From: Nocardioides ganghwensis
Lineage (GTDB): Bacteria > Actinomycetota > Actinomycetes > Propionibacteriales > Nocardioidaceae
Direction of reading: 5' to 3'
DNA length: 64,000 nt
Assembly (NCBI RefSeq): GCF_014779655.1
Contig: NZ_JACXYX010000017.1
Coordinates: forward strand, 49,192 to 113,191
Shown here: piece by piece, positions 23,705 to 31,584 of the stretch
How the letters are laid out: every line of letters starts with the position of its first letter
How positions within the stretch are numbered: the stretch's first letter is position 1
Notes under the pieces: generated by a model
The model's input: only the letters and a program-made list of their open reading frames with translations
The model's database searches: none
Told to the model about the DNA's origin: nothing
Program-made: the position numbers and the translations under genes

Positions 23705-24504
23705 GGCTCACCATCGTCGGGTGCTCGGGCTCCTACCCCGGCCCCGAGTCCGCCGCCAGCTGCTACCTCCTCGAGGCCGAGCACCCCTCGGAGCCGGGTG
23801 AGGAGTCGGGTGAGGAGTCGGGCGAGACCCGCACCTGGCGGATCCTGCTCGACCTCGGCAACGGCGCCCTCGGCCAGCTCCACCGCTACGTCGACCCGCT
23901 GACGATCGACGCGGTGTTCCTCAGCCACCTGCACGCCGACCACTGCCTCGACCTCTGCGGCTACTACGTGATGCGCAAGTACCACCCCACCGGCGCCCAG
24001 CCGCGGATCCCCGTGTGGGGTCCGGCCGGCACGGCCGGGCGGATGGCCCGCGCCTACGACCTGCCCCTCGAGCCCGGGATGCGCGAGGAGTTCGAGTTCC
24101 TCGAGCACGGCGCCGGCGGCTCCTCGGTGGAGGTGGGCCCCTTCCGCGTCGAGGCCCGCGAGGTCGTGCACCCCGTCGCGGCGTACGCGCTCAAGGTCAC
24201 CGCCGGCGGCCGCACCCTGGTCTACTCCGGCGACACCGGGCCGTGCCCCGAGCTCGACGACCTCGCCGGTGGCGCCCACCTGCTCCTGGCCGAGGCGTCC
24301 TTCCGCAGCGTCGACGACAACCCGCCCGACCTGCACCTGACCGGGGCGGACTGCGGGCGTACGGCGTCGGTGGCGGGCGTCGAGCGCCTCGTGCTCACCC
24401 ACGTGCCGCCCTGGCACGACCCCGCGGACGCCGAGGCCGAGGCAAGGGCCGAGTGGTCCGGGCCGGTCGACGTGGCCCGCGCCGGGACGACCTACAGCGT
24501 CTGA
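23701..24504 (+). CDS. MBL-fold hydrolase, Rv1339-like cyclic nucleotide phosphodiesterase
   Basis: A 267-residue metallo-beta-lactamase-fold enzyme coupled to murI by an ATGA overlap. The metal motif FLSHLHADHCLDLCG (H-x-H-x-D-H) is intact, with later ligands in EVVHPVAAY, YSGDTGPCP and THVPPWHD. The position between murI and rph and the CSGSYPGPESAASCYLLE start match M. tuberculosis Rv1339, reported as an atypical class II cAMP phosphodiesterase. The same activity is inferred here. An insert near residues 28-40 repeats EESGE twice. The stop touches the stop of the convergent response regulator with no gap. Confidence 0.85.
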   Translation: MRLTIVGCSGSYPGPESAASCYLLEAEHPSEPGEESGEESGETRTWRILLDLGNGALGQLHRYVDPLTIDAVFLSHLHADHCLDLCGYYVMRKYHPTGAQPRIPVWGPAGTAGRMARAYDLPLEPGMREEFEFLEHGAGGSSVEVGPFRVEAREVVHPVAAYALKVTAGGRTLVYSGDTGPCPELDDLAGGAHLLLAEASFRSVDDNPPDLHLTGADCGRTASVAGVERLVLTHVPPWHDPADAEAEARAEWSGPVDVARAGTTYSV

Positions 24505-25155
24505 TCAGACGAGGCCCGCGTCGTGGACGACCATCGCGACCTGCACCCGGTTGGTGGCGCCGAGCTTGGTCAGCAGCCGCGAGACGTGCGACTTCACCGT
24601 GGGGATCGAGAGGTAGAGCTCCGAGGCGATCTCGGAGTTGCTGAGCCCACGTCCGACGCACACCGCGACCTCGAGCTCGCGCTCGGTGAGCACGGTCAGC
24701 CGGTCCGCCGCGGAGGTCGTGCGGTCGTCGGGCCTGGTGCCGCGCAGGCGGGACACCAGGCTGCGGGTCGCCGAGGGCGAGAGCATCGCGTCGCCCGCCG
24801 CCACGGTGCGGATGGCGCCGACGATGTCCCCGGGCGGGGTGTCCTTGAGCAGGAAGCCGTCGGCCCCCGACGCGACCGCCCGGAGCACGTGGTCGTCCGC
24901 GTCGAAGGTCGTCAGCACGACGACGGCGGGCGGCGATGGTCGCGAGTGGAGCACCCGGGTCGCTTCGAGACCGTCCATCACGGGCATGCGGATGTCCATC
25001 AGCACGACGTCGGGCTTCGTCTGCGACACGAGGGCCAGGCCGGCCTCCCCGTTGGGGGCCTCGCCGACCACCTCGATGTCGGACTGCCCGCCGAGCATCA
25101 GCGACAGTGCCGAACGGACCAGCGGGTCGTCGTCTACGAGCAGCACGCGGATCAC
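24505..25155 (-). CDS. NarL-family response regulator
   Basis: A 216-residue response regulator. The receiver domain has the acidic pair in VLLVDDDPLVRSALSLML, the phosphoacceptor aspartate in PDVVLMDIRMPVMDGLEATR, the switch Thr in VVLTTFD and the Lys in GFLLKDTPPG. The C-terminal LuxR-type helix-turn-helix reads LTERELEVAVCVGRGLSNSE. GTG 25155 overlaps the kinase stop by four bases, so kinase and regulator are translationally coupled. The pair resembles DesKR/LiaSR-type systems that often sense membrane or cell-wall stress. The target genes are unknown. It converges on the phosphodiesterase gene without any spacer. Confidence 0.92.
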   Translation of the reverse strand: MIRVLLVDDDPLVRSALSLMLGGQSDIEVVGEAPNGEAGLALVSQTKPDVVLMDIRMPVMDGLEATRVLHSRPSPPAVVVLTTFDADDHVLRAVASGADGFLLKDTPPGDIVGAIRTVAAGDAMLSPSATRSLVSRLRGTRPDDRTTSAADRLTVLTERELEVAVCVGRGLSNSEIASELYLSIPTVKSHVSRLLTKLGATNRVQVAMVVHDAGLV

Positions 25156-26315
25156 GCCGACCACGGTAGCCAAGCCTCCAGCACGAACCTCGACCCGTCG
25201 GTGCGCTGGTGGAGGCGACCGCCCCGCAGCTCGGTGCGCTCGCGCAGGCCCACCAGCCCGAGCCCGGCGCCCGGCGTCGCGCTCGTACGCCCACCGATCG
25301 GGTTCGACACGACCACGGTGATGCCGCTGCCAGGGTCGCCGCTGGAGCGGATCACGACCTCGGCGCCGGGGGCGTGCTTGCGGACGTTGGTGATGGCCTC
25401 CTGCACGATCCGGTAGACGGTGCGCCCCGTGGCCGGCGGCACGGGGACGGTGGGGTCGAGGTCGTCGGCGAAGGCGATGTCCATCCCGAGGGACACCTCC
25501 TCCGCGACGAGGGCCTCGATGTCGTCGTACGTCGGCTGGGGGCGCGCCGTCGGCGGGCCGGGGTCGTCGGCGCGGAGGACGCCGAGCACGTCGCGCAGCT
25601 CGTGCAGCGCGTCGTTGGCCTGCCGCTGGATCTGGCCGAGTCCCTCGCGGAGCCGGTCGCCGGCGAGGTCGTCGCGGAAGGCGAGCGCGCCGGCGTGCAT
25701 GGACACCTGGGTGATCCGGTGCGCCAGCACGTCGTGCATCTCGCGCGCGATGCGGGCGCGCTCGGTCGAGCGCGCCTGGGCGAGCCGCAGCTCCTGCTCC
25801 AGCTCTGCCCGCTCGGCGCGGTTGCGCAGGCTCCAGAGCAGCTCGCGGCGCGAGCCGATGTAGAGGCCCCAGCCCATCATCCCGGCGTTGACGGTGAGGT
25901 TGACGAGGGTGGTGATGAGGTAGTCGTTGTCCGGGATCGGGGCGATCGTCGTCCAGGTCTGGGCGGCCACGAAGTTGGTCGTGCCGACCAGCACGACCTC
26001 GCGGAAGCGGCGCCGGGTCGCGACGGAGACGGCCGCCAGGGTGGCGGGCCCGGCCGCGATCCCCGAGAACGCGCTCATCGCCGCGATCACCAGCGCGACG
26101 CGTACGGGCGCGCGGCGCCGGAAGTGGACCAGGACGAAGGCGGCGGCGCCCAGCGCGACCTCGGCGGCGAAGAAGGGGCGATTCTCGCGCCACTCGATGC
26201 CGGCCACCGTCTGCCAGACCGCCGCGGAGAAGACCAGGCAGAGCGCATAACGCCATGCGTGGGACACCCAGGTCAGCTCGGGCCGGGTGTCGGGGACGCT
26301 GGGTCGCTGCTCCAC
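25152..26315 (-). CDS. Membrane sensor histidine kinase (HisKA_3)
   Basis: A 387-residue sensor kinase. Four to five hydrophobic helices fill residues 20-155 with no large outer domain, which suggests sensing within the membrane. The phosphoacceptor is the histidine in RIAREMHDVLAHRITQVSM (about residue 195), followed by the dimerisation helices. The ATPase part has the N-box in RIVQEAITNVRKHAP and the G-box in PGAGLGLVGLRERTELRGGR. It lies upstream of its partner response regulator and overlaps it by four bases. Two hairpins and about 240 bases separate it from the secreted-protein gene upstream. Confidence 0.92.
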   Translation of the reverse strand: MEQRPSVPDTRPELTWVSHAWRYALCLVFSAAVWQTVAGIEWRENRPFFAAEVALGAAAFVLVHFRRRAPVRVALVIAAMSAFSGIAAGPATLAAVSVATRRRFREVVLVGTTNFVAAQTWTTIAPIPDNDYLITTLVNLTVNAGMMGWGLYIGSRRELLWSLRNRAERAELEQELRLAQARSTERARIAREMHDVLAHRITQVSMHAGALAFRDDLAGDRLREGLGQIQRQANDALHELRDVLGVLRADDPGPPTARPQPTYDDIEALVAEEVSLGMDIAFADDLDPTVPVPPATGRTVYRIVQEAITNVRKHAPGAEVVIRSSGDPGSGITVVVSNPIGGRTSATPGAGLGLVGLRERTELRGGRLHQRTDGSRFVLEAWLPWSA

Positions 26316-26429
26316 GGGCGTCAGCGTAGCCAGCGGATTTCCTACTTTGGTCTGCGTTGACTTCGCCTCTGGGTCGATGACGTCCGCGGTCCGGACGTGC
26401 AGGCTGGCGGCACCACCGCGCGGAGGGAG

Positions 26430-26454
26430 CTGCGCGGCGTGGGGCCGCGCAGCA
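26430..26454. terminator. Hairpin between kinase and secreted-protein genes
   Basis: GCTGCGCGGC (26430-26439) pairs perfectly with GCCGCGCAGC (26445-26454) around a 5-base loop. No T run follows. It lies between the stronger hairpin at 26482-26523 and the kinase start, and could be a second terminator or a leader structure. Confidence 0.4.
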
Positions 26455-26481
26455 TGACGGTCCCACTGGGGACGGGGCTTC

Positions 26482-26523
26482 GAGCCGGGTCCGGTGACAC
26501 ACGGGGGTGACCGGACCCGGCTC
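26482..26523 (-). terminator. Strong terminator hairpin after secreted-protein gene
   Basis: GAGCCGGGTCCGGT (26482-26495) and ACCGGACCCGGCTC (26510-26523) form a perfect 14-base-pair stem with a 14-base loop. It lies 29 bases beyond the stop of the minus-strand secreted-protein gene and is the likely end of that transcript. Confidence 0.65.
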
Positions 26524-26552
26524 AGCCACGTCTAGGGTCGTGCCCATGCTGC

Positions 26553-28253
26553 TCAGCGCATCCGGCCCGCGACCTTGACCGTCACGGTGCGCGACGTGAC
26601 ACCGCTCGCCGCGAGCGTGATGCGCACCTGCAACCGCTTGCCGCGGAGCCCCGACGTCACCTTCAGTCGGGCCCGGGTCGCCTTGCGGATCTTCTTGCCG
26701 TCGGCCAGCCAGCGGTACGTCGTCCGGGTCGGGGCCGGCGACCACGTGCCTGCGAGTGCCCGCAGGGTCGTGCCCACGCGCGCCTTGCCCTTCACCCGGG
26801 CAGCAGTGACCGGGCTGAACCTCGTGGGTGCCGGCGTCGGGGTCGAAAGCGTCGTGGTGGTGGAGGGCGGGACGGGCAGCGGGGGCACAGGGGTGGGCTC
26901 CGGTGTGGGATCCGGGCTGGACCCGGGGGTACTCGTGCCGACGTGCAGCAGTGCCTTCGGGGCCGGGCTGGCGCCGGTCGTCTCGGTCACCAGCAGCACC
27001 GGCACGGTGGCGTCGATGATGCCGAGACTCACCTTGGTGGCGCCCGCTCCCGGTGTGACCTCGCCCAGCAGGGCGCCGTCGCCGGACCACAGCTGCGCCC
27101 ATGACCCGGCCGGGTCCGAGCGCACCAGGCAGACGAACTGCAGTCCCTCGGTGAGCACCCAGGTGTGGTCGGCGCACTGCGCGGCCGCGGGGGAGCGCAG
27201 CGTGGCCCCGGCGACGCCCTGTGCCGCCGCGACGGACGCGAGCGCCGTGCCCAGGACCCCGACCAGGGTCGTGCCGTCGAGGACGGCGCCGCGACTGCTG
27301 CGGCCGCCGGTGGGCCCCAGGTCGACGGCCGCCGTGAGCCGCTCGTCGGCCGGACCGACGGCCATCGGGTCGGCCTCGAAGACGGTGGCCTTGTGGTGGA
27401 GCACGTCGCCGACCCGGTGGTTGTGCAGGAGCAGGGCGTCACCGGAGGAGGGGTCCACGACAACGCGGGGCAGGACGTCCGACGTGGCGGTGTAGGTCTC
27501 GGGGAGCTCCTCGACGCGCGTCCAGGTCCCGTCGAGGTTGCGTGTCGCCCAGGCGGCGTGGCGGTTGCCGCTGGTGTCGCGCTGCATCACCACGTGGATT
27601 CCCGCGTCGGCCGACACGTCGCCCAGGCGGGTGTTGCCGTCCCACGCGGCGCTGGTGCCCGTGACCGTCTCAGGGGCCCCGAAGCCGGAGCCGGTGTCGA
27701 TCGCGGCCTTGACCCGCAGGAAGCTCCCGCCGTCGTACTGGTCCCAGGCCACGACCGTGCGGTCCTGACCGTTGGCCACCAGGGGGTTGTCGAACGGCTC
27801 GACCGGGATCTCACGGCGCGGGCCCAGGCCGGTGCCGGTCGCGCGTCGGACGACCATGTGGTCGTTGGTGGTGCCGGGCACGTCCTCGCCCCAGACGACC
27901 TCGACGGCGCCGTCGGCGCCGACGTCGAGGTGCTGCTGGTAGCTGTCGCGGGTCGGGTCGCTGATCAGGGCGGGCGACCCCCACGCACCGCCGGTACGCA
28001 TCAGCAACCACGTCTCGCGAATGCCCGGGCTGACGGCGTTGGGCACGGTGTAGAGCACGGCGAGCGTCGTCCGGGCGGGACTCGCGTCGGCACCGATCAC
28101 CGTCGCCGCGTCCGGGACGTCCACCCAGCCGGTGAGCCCGCTGGCCGGCTCGGCCCGGACGGGGCCGGTCGTCACGTGAGCCAGTGCCGCGGCCGCCAGG
28201 ACCGACATGGCCGTGCCTGCGACGGCGAGCAGGCTGGTGCGGTGAGATCCCAT
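26553..28253 (-). CDS. Secreted repeat protein with C-terminal Ig-like domain
   Basis: A 566-residue exported protein of unknown role. A Sec signal peptide follows ATG 28253 (residues 1-33, with LLAVAGTAMSVLAAAALAHV). The body from residue 40 to 440 is a series of beta segments of similar size (for example TYTATSDVLPRVVVDPSSGD), suggesting a beta-propeller. A proline/threonine-rich linker (PEPTPVPPLPVPPSTTTTLS) leads to an Ig-like domain with the typical GTTLRALAGTWSPAPTRTTY. No anchor or LPxTG motif is seen, so it should be released. The ribosome-binding site merges into a run of ten G before AACATG. It is divergent from an IclR gene. Confidence 0.75.
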   Translation of the reverse strand: MGSHRTSLLAVAGTAMSVLAAAALAHVTTGPVRAEPASGLTGWVDVPDAATVIGADASPARTTLAVLYTVPNAVSPGIRETWLLMRTGGAWGSPALISDPTRDSYQQHLDVGADGAVEVVWGEDVPGTTNDHMVVRRATGTGLGPRREIPVEPFDNPLVANGQDRTVVAWDQYDGGSFLRVKAAIDTGSGFGAPETVTGTSAAWDGNTRLGDVSADAGIHVVMQRDTSGNRHAAWATRNLDGTWTRVEELPETYTATSDVLPRVVVDPSSGDALLLHNHRVGDVLHHKATVFEADPMAVGPADERLTAAVDLGPTGGRSSRGAVLDGTTLVGVLGTALASVAAAQGVAGATLRSPAAAQCADHTWVLTEGLQFVCLVRSDPAGSWAQLWSGDGALLGEVTPGAGATKVSLGIIDATVPVLLVTETTGASPAPKALLHVGTSTPGSSPDPTPEPTPVPPLPVPPSTTTTLSTPTPAPTRFSPVTAARVKGKARVGTTLRALAGTWSPAPTRTTYRWLADGKKIRKATRARLKVTSGLRGKRLQVRITLAASGVTSRTVTVKVAGRMR

Positions 28254-28256
28254 GTT

Positions 28257-28266
28257 CCCCCCCCCC
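28257..28266 (-). repeat. G10 homopolymer in leader of secreted-protein gene
   Basis: On the mRNA strand ten consecutive G (28266 to 28257) follow GCAA and are followed by AAC and the ATG at 28253. The tract forms or extends the Shine-Dalgarno region. Length changes by slipped pairing would alter the spacing to the start codon. Confidence 0.7.
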
Positions 28267-28294
28267 TTGCAGTGGTGGTCAGACACTAGGACAG

Positions 28295-28315
28295 TCGTTG
28301 ATCTCTGATCAACGA
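28295..28315. promoter_or_regulatory. Perfect palindrome, candidate IclR operator
   Basis: TCGTTGATC (28295-28303) and GATCAACGA (28307-28315) are exact reverse complements around TCT. The site lies 27 bases upstream of the IclR start and 41 bases upstream of the secreted-protein start, so one bound regulator could control both directions. Assignment to the adjacent IclR protein is inferred. Confidence 0.55.
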
Positions 28316-28342
28316 ATTGACGAAACGTGGGAGGCTGTTCGC

Positions 28343-29050
28343 ATGTCGGCCAGCCTGCTGCGAGGACTGCGGATCCTCGAGATGCTCGGTGAGGAGCCGC
28401 TGGGGGTGAGCGAGCTCGCGCGCCGCCTGGGGGTGGACAAGGCGGGGGTCTCCCGCAACGTGGCGGCGCTCCAGCGCGAGGGCTGGGTCGAGCGCACCGG
28501 CCAGCGGTGCGTGCTGGGCCCGCGCGCCCTGGCCCTCGGCGGCGGCGCGGACGGCGCCGTCCTTGCGCGGGCGGGCGAGGTCGTCCACCGGGTCGGTCAG
28601 GAGGTCGACCTGACCGCGGTAGCGCTGCGCGTCGCGGGGACCGGGGCGCAGCCGCTCGCCCTCCACGAGGGACGGGACGCGGGACCGGTGCGCGAGACCG
28701 ACGCCGCCTTCGAGCACCTGGTGTGCACGGCCGCGGGGGTCGCGCTCCTGGCTCAGCTGCCGGACGAGGCGGTGCGCTCGCACCTGTCGATCGACCCGTG
28801 GCCCGCGCTGGGCGGCGACGGTCCGCGCAGTGCGGCCGAGGCCGAGGCGCTGGTCGCCCGGGTGCGCGCGGGCGCCGCCGCGGTCGAGCAGGGATGGACC
28901 GACGAGAGGCTCGCGTGCGTCGCGGTGCCGTGGCCGGACCTCGGGGCGGCGCCGGGAGCGCTGGCCGTGGTGGGGTCGACGTCGAGCGTGTCGGCCCGGG
29001 TCGACGAGCTGGTCCGGGTGCTCCGCGAGGCCGTCGAGCCGCCTCGCTAG
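28343..29050 (+). CDS. IclR-family transcriptional regulator
   Basis: A 235-residue IclR protein. The winged helix (residues 3-60) reads LLRGLRILEMLGEEPLGVSE, then LARRLGVDKAGVSRNVAALQ. The effector domain has LVCTAAGVALLAQLPDEAVR and the late ERLACVAVPWPDLGAAPGAL. ATG 28343 has a GGGAGG ribosome-binding site. A perfect palindrome lies 27 bases before the start, suggesting autoregulation, and the divergent secreted-protein gene is a likely target. No metabolic operon is adjacent to hint at the ligand. It ends 21 bases before rph, so readthrough into rph is possible. Confidence 0.86.
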   Translation: MSASLLRGLRILEMLGEEPLGVSELARRLGVDKAGVSRNVAALQREGWVERTGQRCVLGPRALALGGGADGAVLARAGEVVHRVGQEVDLTAVALRVAGTGAQPLALHEGRDAGPVRETDAAFEHLVCTAAGVALLAQLPDEAVRSHLSIDPWPALGGDGPRSAAEAEALVARVRAGAAAVEQGWTDERLACVAVPWPDLGAAPGALAVVGSTSSVSARVDELVRVLREAVEPPR

Positions 29051-29071
29051 GCCCTCGTTAGGGTCGTGCCC

Positions 29072-29812
29072 ATGACTGCGACCCCCGGATCCACCTCGCG
29101 TGCCGACGGCCGTGCCGACGACGAGCTCCGCCCGATCACCATCACCCGCAACTGGCTCGACCACGCGGCCGGGTCCGTGCTCGTGGAGTTCGGCGGCACC
29201 AGGGTGCTCTGCGCGGCGTCCGCGTCCGAGGGCGTGCCGCGCTGGCGCAAGGGCTCCGGCCTGGGCTGGGTCACGGCCGAGTACGCCATGCTCCCCGCCG
29301 CGACCAACACCCGCTCCGACCGCGAGTCGGTCAAGGGCCGTATCGGCGGTCGCACGCACGAGATCTCCCGGCTCATCGGCCGCTCGCTGCGCGCCGTCAT
29401 CGACTACCAGGCGCTCGGCGAGAACACGATCGTCCTCGACTGCGACGTCCTCCAGGCCGACGGCGGCACCCGCACCGCCGCGATCACGGGAGCGTACGTC
29501 GCCCTCGCCGACGCGGTCGCGCACCTGCGCGGCGCGGGTGCCCTGACCGGCGAGCCCCTCACGGGCTCGGTCGCCGCCGTCAGCGTGGGCATCGTCGACG
29601 GCGTCCCGCGTCTCGACCTGCCCTACGTCGAGGACGTCCGCGCCGAGACCGACATGAACGTCGTGATGACCGGTGAGGGCAAGTTCGTCGAGGTGCAGGG
29701 CACCGCCGAGGGCGCTGCGTTCGACCGAGCCGAGCTCGACGCGCTCCTCGCGCTGGCCGAGAAGGGCTGCGCCGACCTGACCCGGCTCCAGCAGGAGGCC
29801 CTCGCCCGATGA
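29072..29812 (+). CDS. rph: Ribonuclease PH
   Basis: A 246-residue phosphorolytic 3'-5' exoribonuclease that trims tRNA 3' ends using phosphate. Family motifs are evident: LRPITITRNWLDHAAGSVLV at the start, LGWVTAEYAMLPAATNTR, IGRSLRAVIDYQALGENTI and CDVLQADGGTRTAAITGAYV, which includes phosphate-binding residues. It assembles as a hexamer ring in other species. ATG 29072 is preferred to a GTG six bases earlier. It overlaps rdgB by four bases (ATGA), a pairing conserved in actinobacteria. Confidence 0.95.
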   Translation: MTATPGSTSRADGRADDELRPITITRNWLDHAAGSVLVEFGGTRVLCAASASEGVPRWRKGSGLGWVTAEYAMLPAATNTRSDRESVKGRIGGRTHEISRLIGRSLRAVIDYQALGENTIVLDCDVLQADGGTRTAAITGAYVALADAVAHLRGAGALTGEPLTGSVAAVSVGIVDGVPRLDLPYVEDVRAETDMNVVMTGEGKFVEVQGTAEGAAFDRAELDALLALAEKGCADLTRLQQEALAR

Positions 29813-30450
29813 AGGTCTTCCTCGCCTCGGCCAACGCCAAGAAGGTCCTGGAGATGCAGCGCATCCTGGCCGAGCACGTGCCCGGCATCGAGGTGCTCGG
29901 CATCGGCGACGTCGAGGGCTACGTCGAGCCGGTCGAGGACGAGCCGACGTTCGCGGGCAACGCGCTGCTCAAGGCCCGCGCCGGCGTCGCGGCGACCGGC
30001 CTGCCCTCGGTCGCCGATGACAGCGGCCTGTGCGTCGACGCCCTCAACGGCATGCCGGGCGTGCTGTCCGCGCGGTGGTCGGGCCGGGTCGTCGGCGACA
30101 AGCGGTCGGTCGACGCCCGCAACAACGAGCTGCTGCTGGACCAGCTCCACGACGTGCCCGACGGGCGCCGCGGTGCCCACTTCGCGTGCGCGGTCGCGTG
30201 GGTGCTGCCCGACGGGCGCGAGCGCGTCGTCGAGGGCCGGATGGACGGCCGCATCATCCGCGAGCAGCGGGGGAGCGGGGGCTTCGGCTACGACGTGGTC
30301 TTCGTCGCGGTCGAGCACGACGCCGAGGACCTCACCTCCGCCGAGCTCGGGCCGGGGGAGAAGGACCTGATCTCGCACCGGGGCCGGGCGCTGCGCGAGC
30401 TCGCGCCGTACGTCGCCGCGGACCTCAGCGACGCCGGGTCACGCGACTGA
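29809..30450 (+). CDS. rdgB: XTP/dITP pyrophosphatase (RdgB/HAM1)
   Basis: A 213-residue nucleotide sanitation enzyme that hydrolyses XTP, ITP and dITP to monophosphates and pyrophosphate, keeping damaged purines out of nucleic acids. The start VFLASANAKKVLEMQRIL, the substrate segment FAGNALLKARA, SVADDSGLCVDALNGMPGVL and the late GSGGFGYDVVFV with ISHRGRALREL are all HAM1 signatures. It starts inside the rph stop and is the last gene of the conserved backbone row. Its 3' end overlaps the convergent BASS-family gene by 12 bases. Confidence 0.95.
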   Translation: MKVFLASANAKKVLEMQRILAEHVPGIEVLGIGDVEGYVEPVEDEPTFAGNALLKARAGVAATGLPSVADDSGLCVDALNGMPGVLSARWSGRVVGDKRSVDARNNELLLDQLHDVPDGRRGAHFACAVAWVLPDGRERVVEGRMDGRIIREQRGSGGFGYDVVFVAVEHDAEDLTSAELGPGEKDLISHRGRALRELAPYVAADLSDAGSRD

Positions 30451-31314
30451 CGCGTCCTCACGGGCGCCGACCTGCTTGCTGACCCACATGCCCCACAGGG
30501 CGGCGAAGAGGAACATGACCAGCGAGTAGACCGCCGCCGGCACGGAGATCTCGACCGAGTCGAGCACCTCGACGGCGACGAAGATCGCAAGGGTGGCGTT
30601 GTGCACCCCCACCTCCATCGACGAGGCGATGGCCTGCGGGCCGGTGACGCCGAGGGCCTTCGGCACGTAGTAGCCGACCACGAGGCTGATCGCGCAGAAC
30701 AGGGCGGCGATCAGCCCGACGTCGGCGATGTAGTCGCCGACGTTCTCCCGCTGGTCGAGCAGGATCCCGAGGACCAGGATCGCGAGGATCAGCGCCGACC
30801 CGATGCGTACGGGCCTGTCCATCCGGCGGGCGAAGCCGGGCGCCCGCCTGTTGACGAGCATGCCGATGCCGACGGGCAGCAGGATCAGCGCGAACACCTT
30901 GACGATCTCCACCAGCGGCATCGACACGTCGTCCTGCCGGTCGTACCAGGCGATGGCCAGGCCGGTGATCAGCGGCAGCGTCACGACCGCGATGACCGTG
31001 TTGATCGCGGTCAGGGTGATGTTGAGGGCGACGTCACCGCGGAACAGGTGGCTGAACAGGTTGGCCGTCGTCCCGCCCGGCGACGCGGCCAGCAGCAGCA
31101 TGCCGATGCCGAGCAGGGCGGGCAGGTCGAACAGCACGACCAGGCCGAAGCAGATCGCCGGCAGGAGGACGATCTGGCACCCGAGCGCGACCGCCACCGC
31201 CTTGGGTGCCCGGCCCACCCGCTTGAAGTCGCCGACGGTGAGGTCGAGACCGAGGCCGAACATGATGATCGCCAGGGCGAGGGGCAGCCCGACGGTGGTC
31301 AGCGCGGAATCCAT
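30439..31314 (-). CDS. Bile acid:sodium symporter (BASS) family transporter
   Basis: A 291-residue membrane protein with about nine helices. Motifs include FGLGLDLTVGDFKRVGRAPK at the start, LLLAASPGGTTANLFSHLFR, which resembles the sodium-site region, and SMEVGVHNATLAIFVAVE, the second discontinuous helix. BASS proteins use sodium to move bile acids, pantothenate, pyruvate or other organic acids; the bacterial substrate is usually unknown. The gene converges on rdgB with a 12-base overlap, which may give antisense effects. tRNA-Leu lies upstream on the same strand. Confidence 0.87.
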   Translation of the reverse strand: MDSALTTVGLPLALAIIMFGLGLDLTVGDFKRVGRAPKAVAVALGCQIVLLPAICFGLVVLFDLPALLGIGMLLLAASPGGTTANLFSHLFRGDVALNITLTAINTVIAVVTLPLITGLAIAWYDRQDDVSMPLVEIVKVFALILLPVGIGMLVNRRAPGFARRMDRPVRIGSALILAILVLGILLDQRENVGDYIADVGLIAALFCAISLVVGYYVPKALGVTGPQAIASSMEVGVHNATLAIFVAVEVLDSVEISVPAAVYSLVMFLFAALWGMWVSKQVGAREDASVA

Positions 31315-31369
31315 GCGCGGACCCTAGTGGTGACGGGGGTCACAGGGGAGGGACTCGCGCGAAACCCGG

Positions 31370-31451
31370 TGCCGAAGGCGGGAGTCGAACCCGCACGCCC
31401 GAAGGCACACGGACCTAAACCGTGCGTGTCTGCCTGTTCCACCACTCCGGC
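31370..31451 (-). tRNA. tRNA-Leu (anticodon TAG)
   Basis: On the minus strand the acceptor stem GCCGGAG pairs with CTTCGGC (one G-T pair). The anticodon loop is TTTAGGT between GCACGG and CCGTGT, giving anticodon TAG. The T loop GTTCGACTC is standard, and the long variable arm fits leucine. CCA is not encoded. Confidence 0.93.
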
Positions 31452-31584
31452 AAGGGCGTCAGTCTAGGAGGTGGCAGCTCCCTGCGACGGCGGCAGGGCG
31501 GTCGTACACTGGAGGATCAGGGTGTGCGGGGGCGCCGGTGATCCGATGGCTGTCTCGGGACAGGCAGCAGAGGCTGGAATCCGT

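Noticed and set aside
24505..27177. A minus-strand frame of 890 codons covering the response regulator and part of the kinase
   Set aside because: Only the last 216 codons (from GTG 25155) match a protein family. The rest lies out of frame with the histidine kinase and has Arg/Pro-rich noise composition.
31471..31584. Extended start of the LuxR ATPase regulator at 31471
   Set aside because: The added residues (AAPCDGGRAVVHWRIRVCGG) look non-coding and lie next to the tRNA-Leu promoter region. ATG 31585 is closer to the conserved start.
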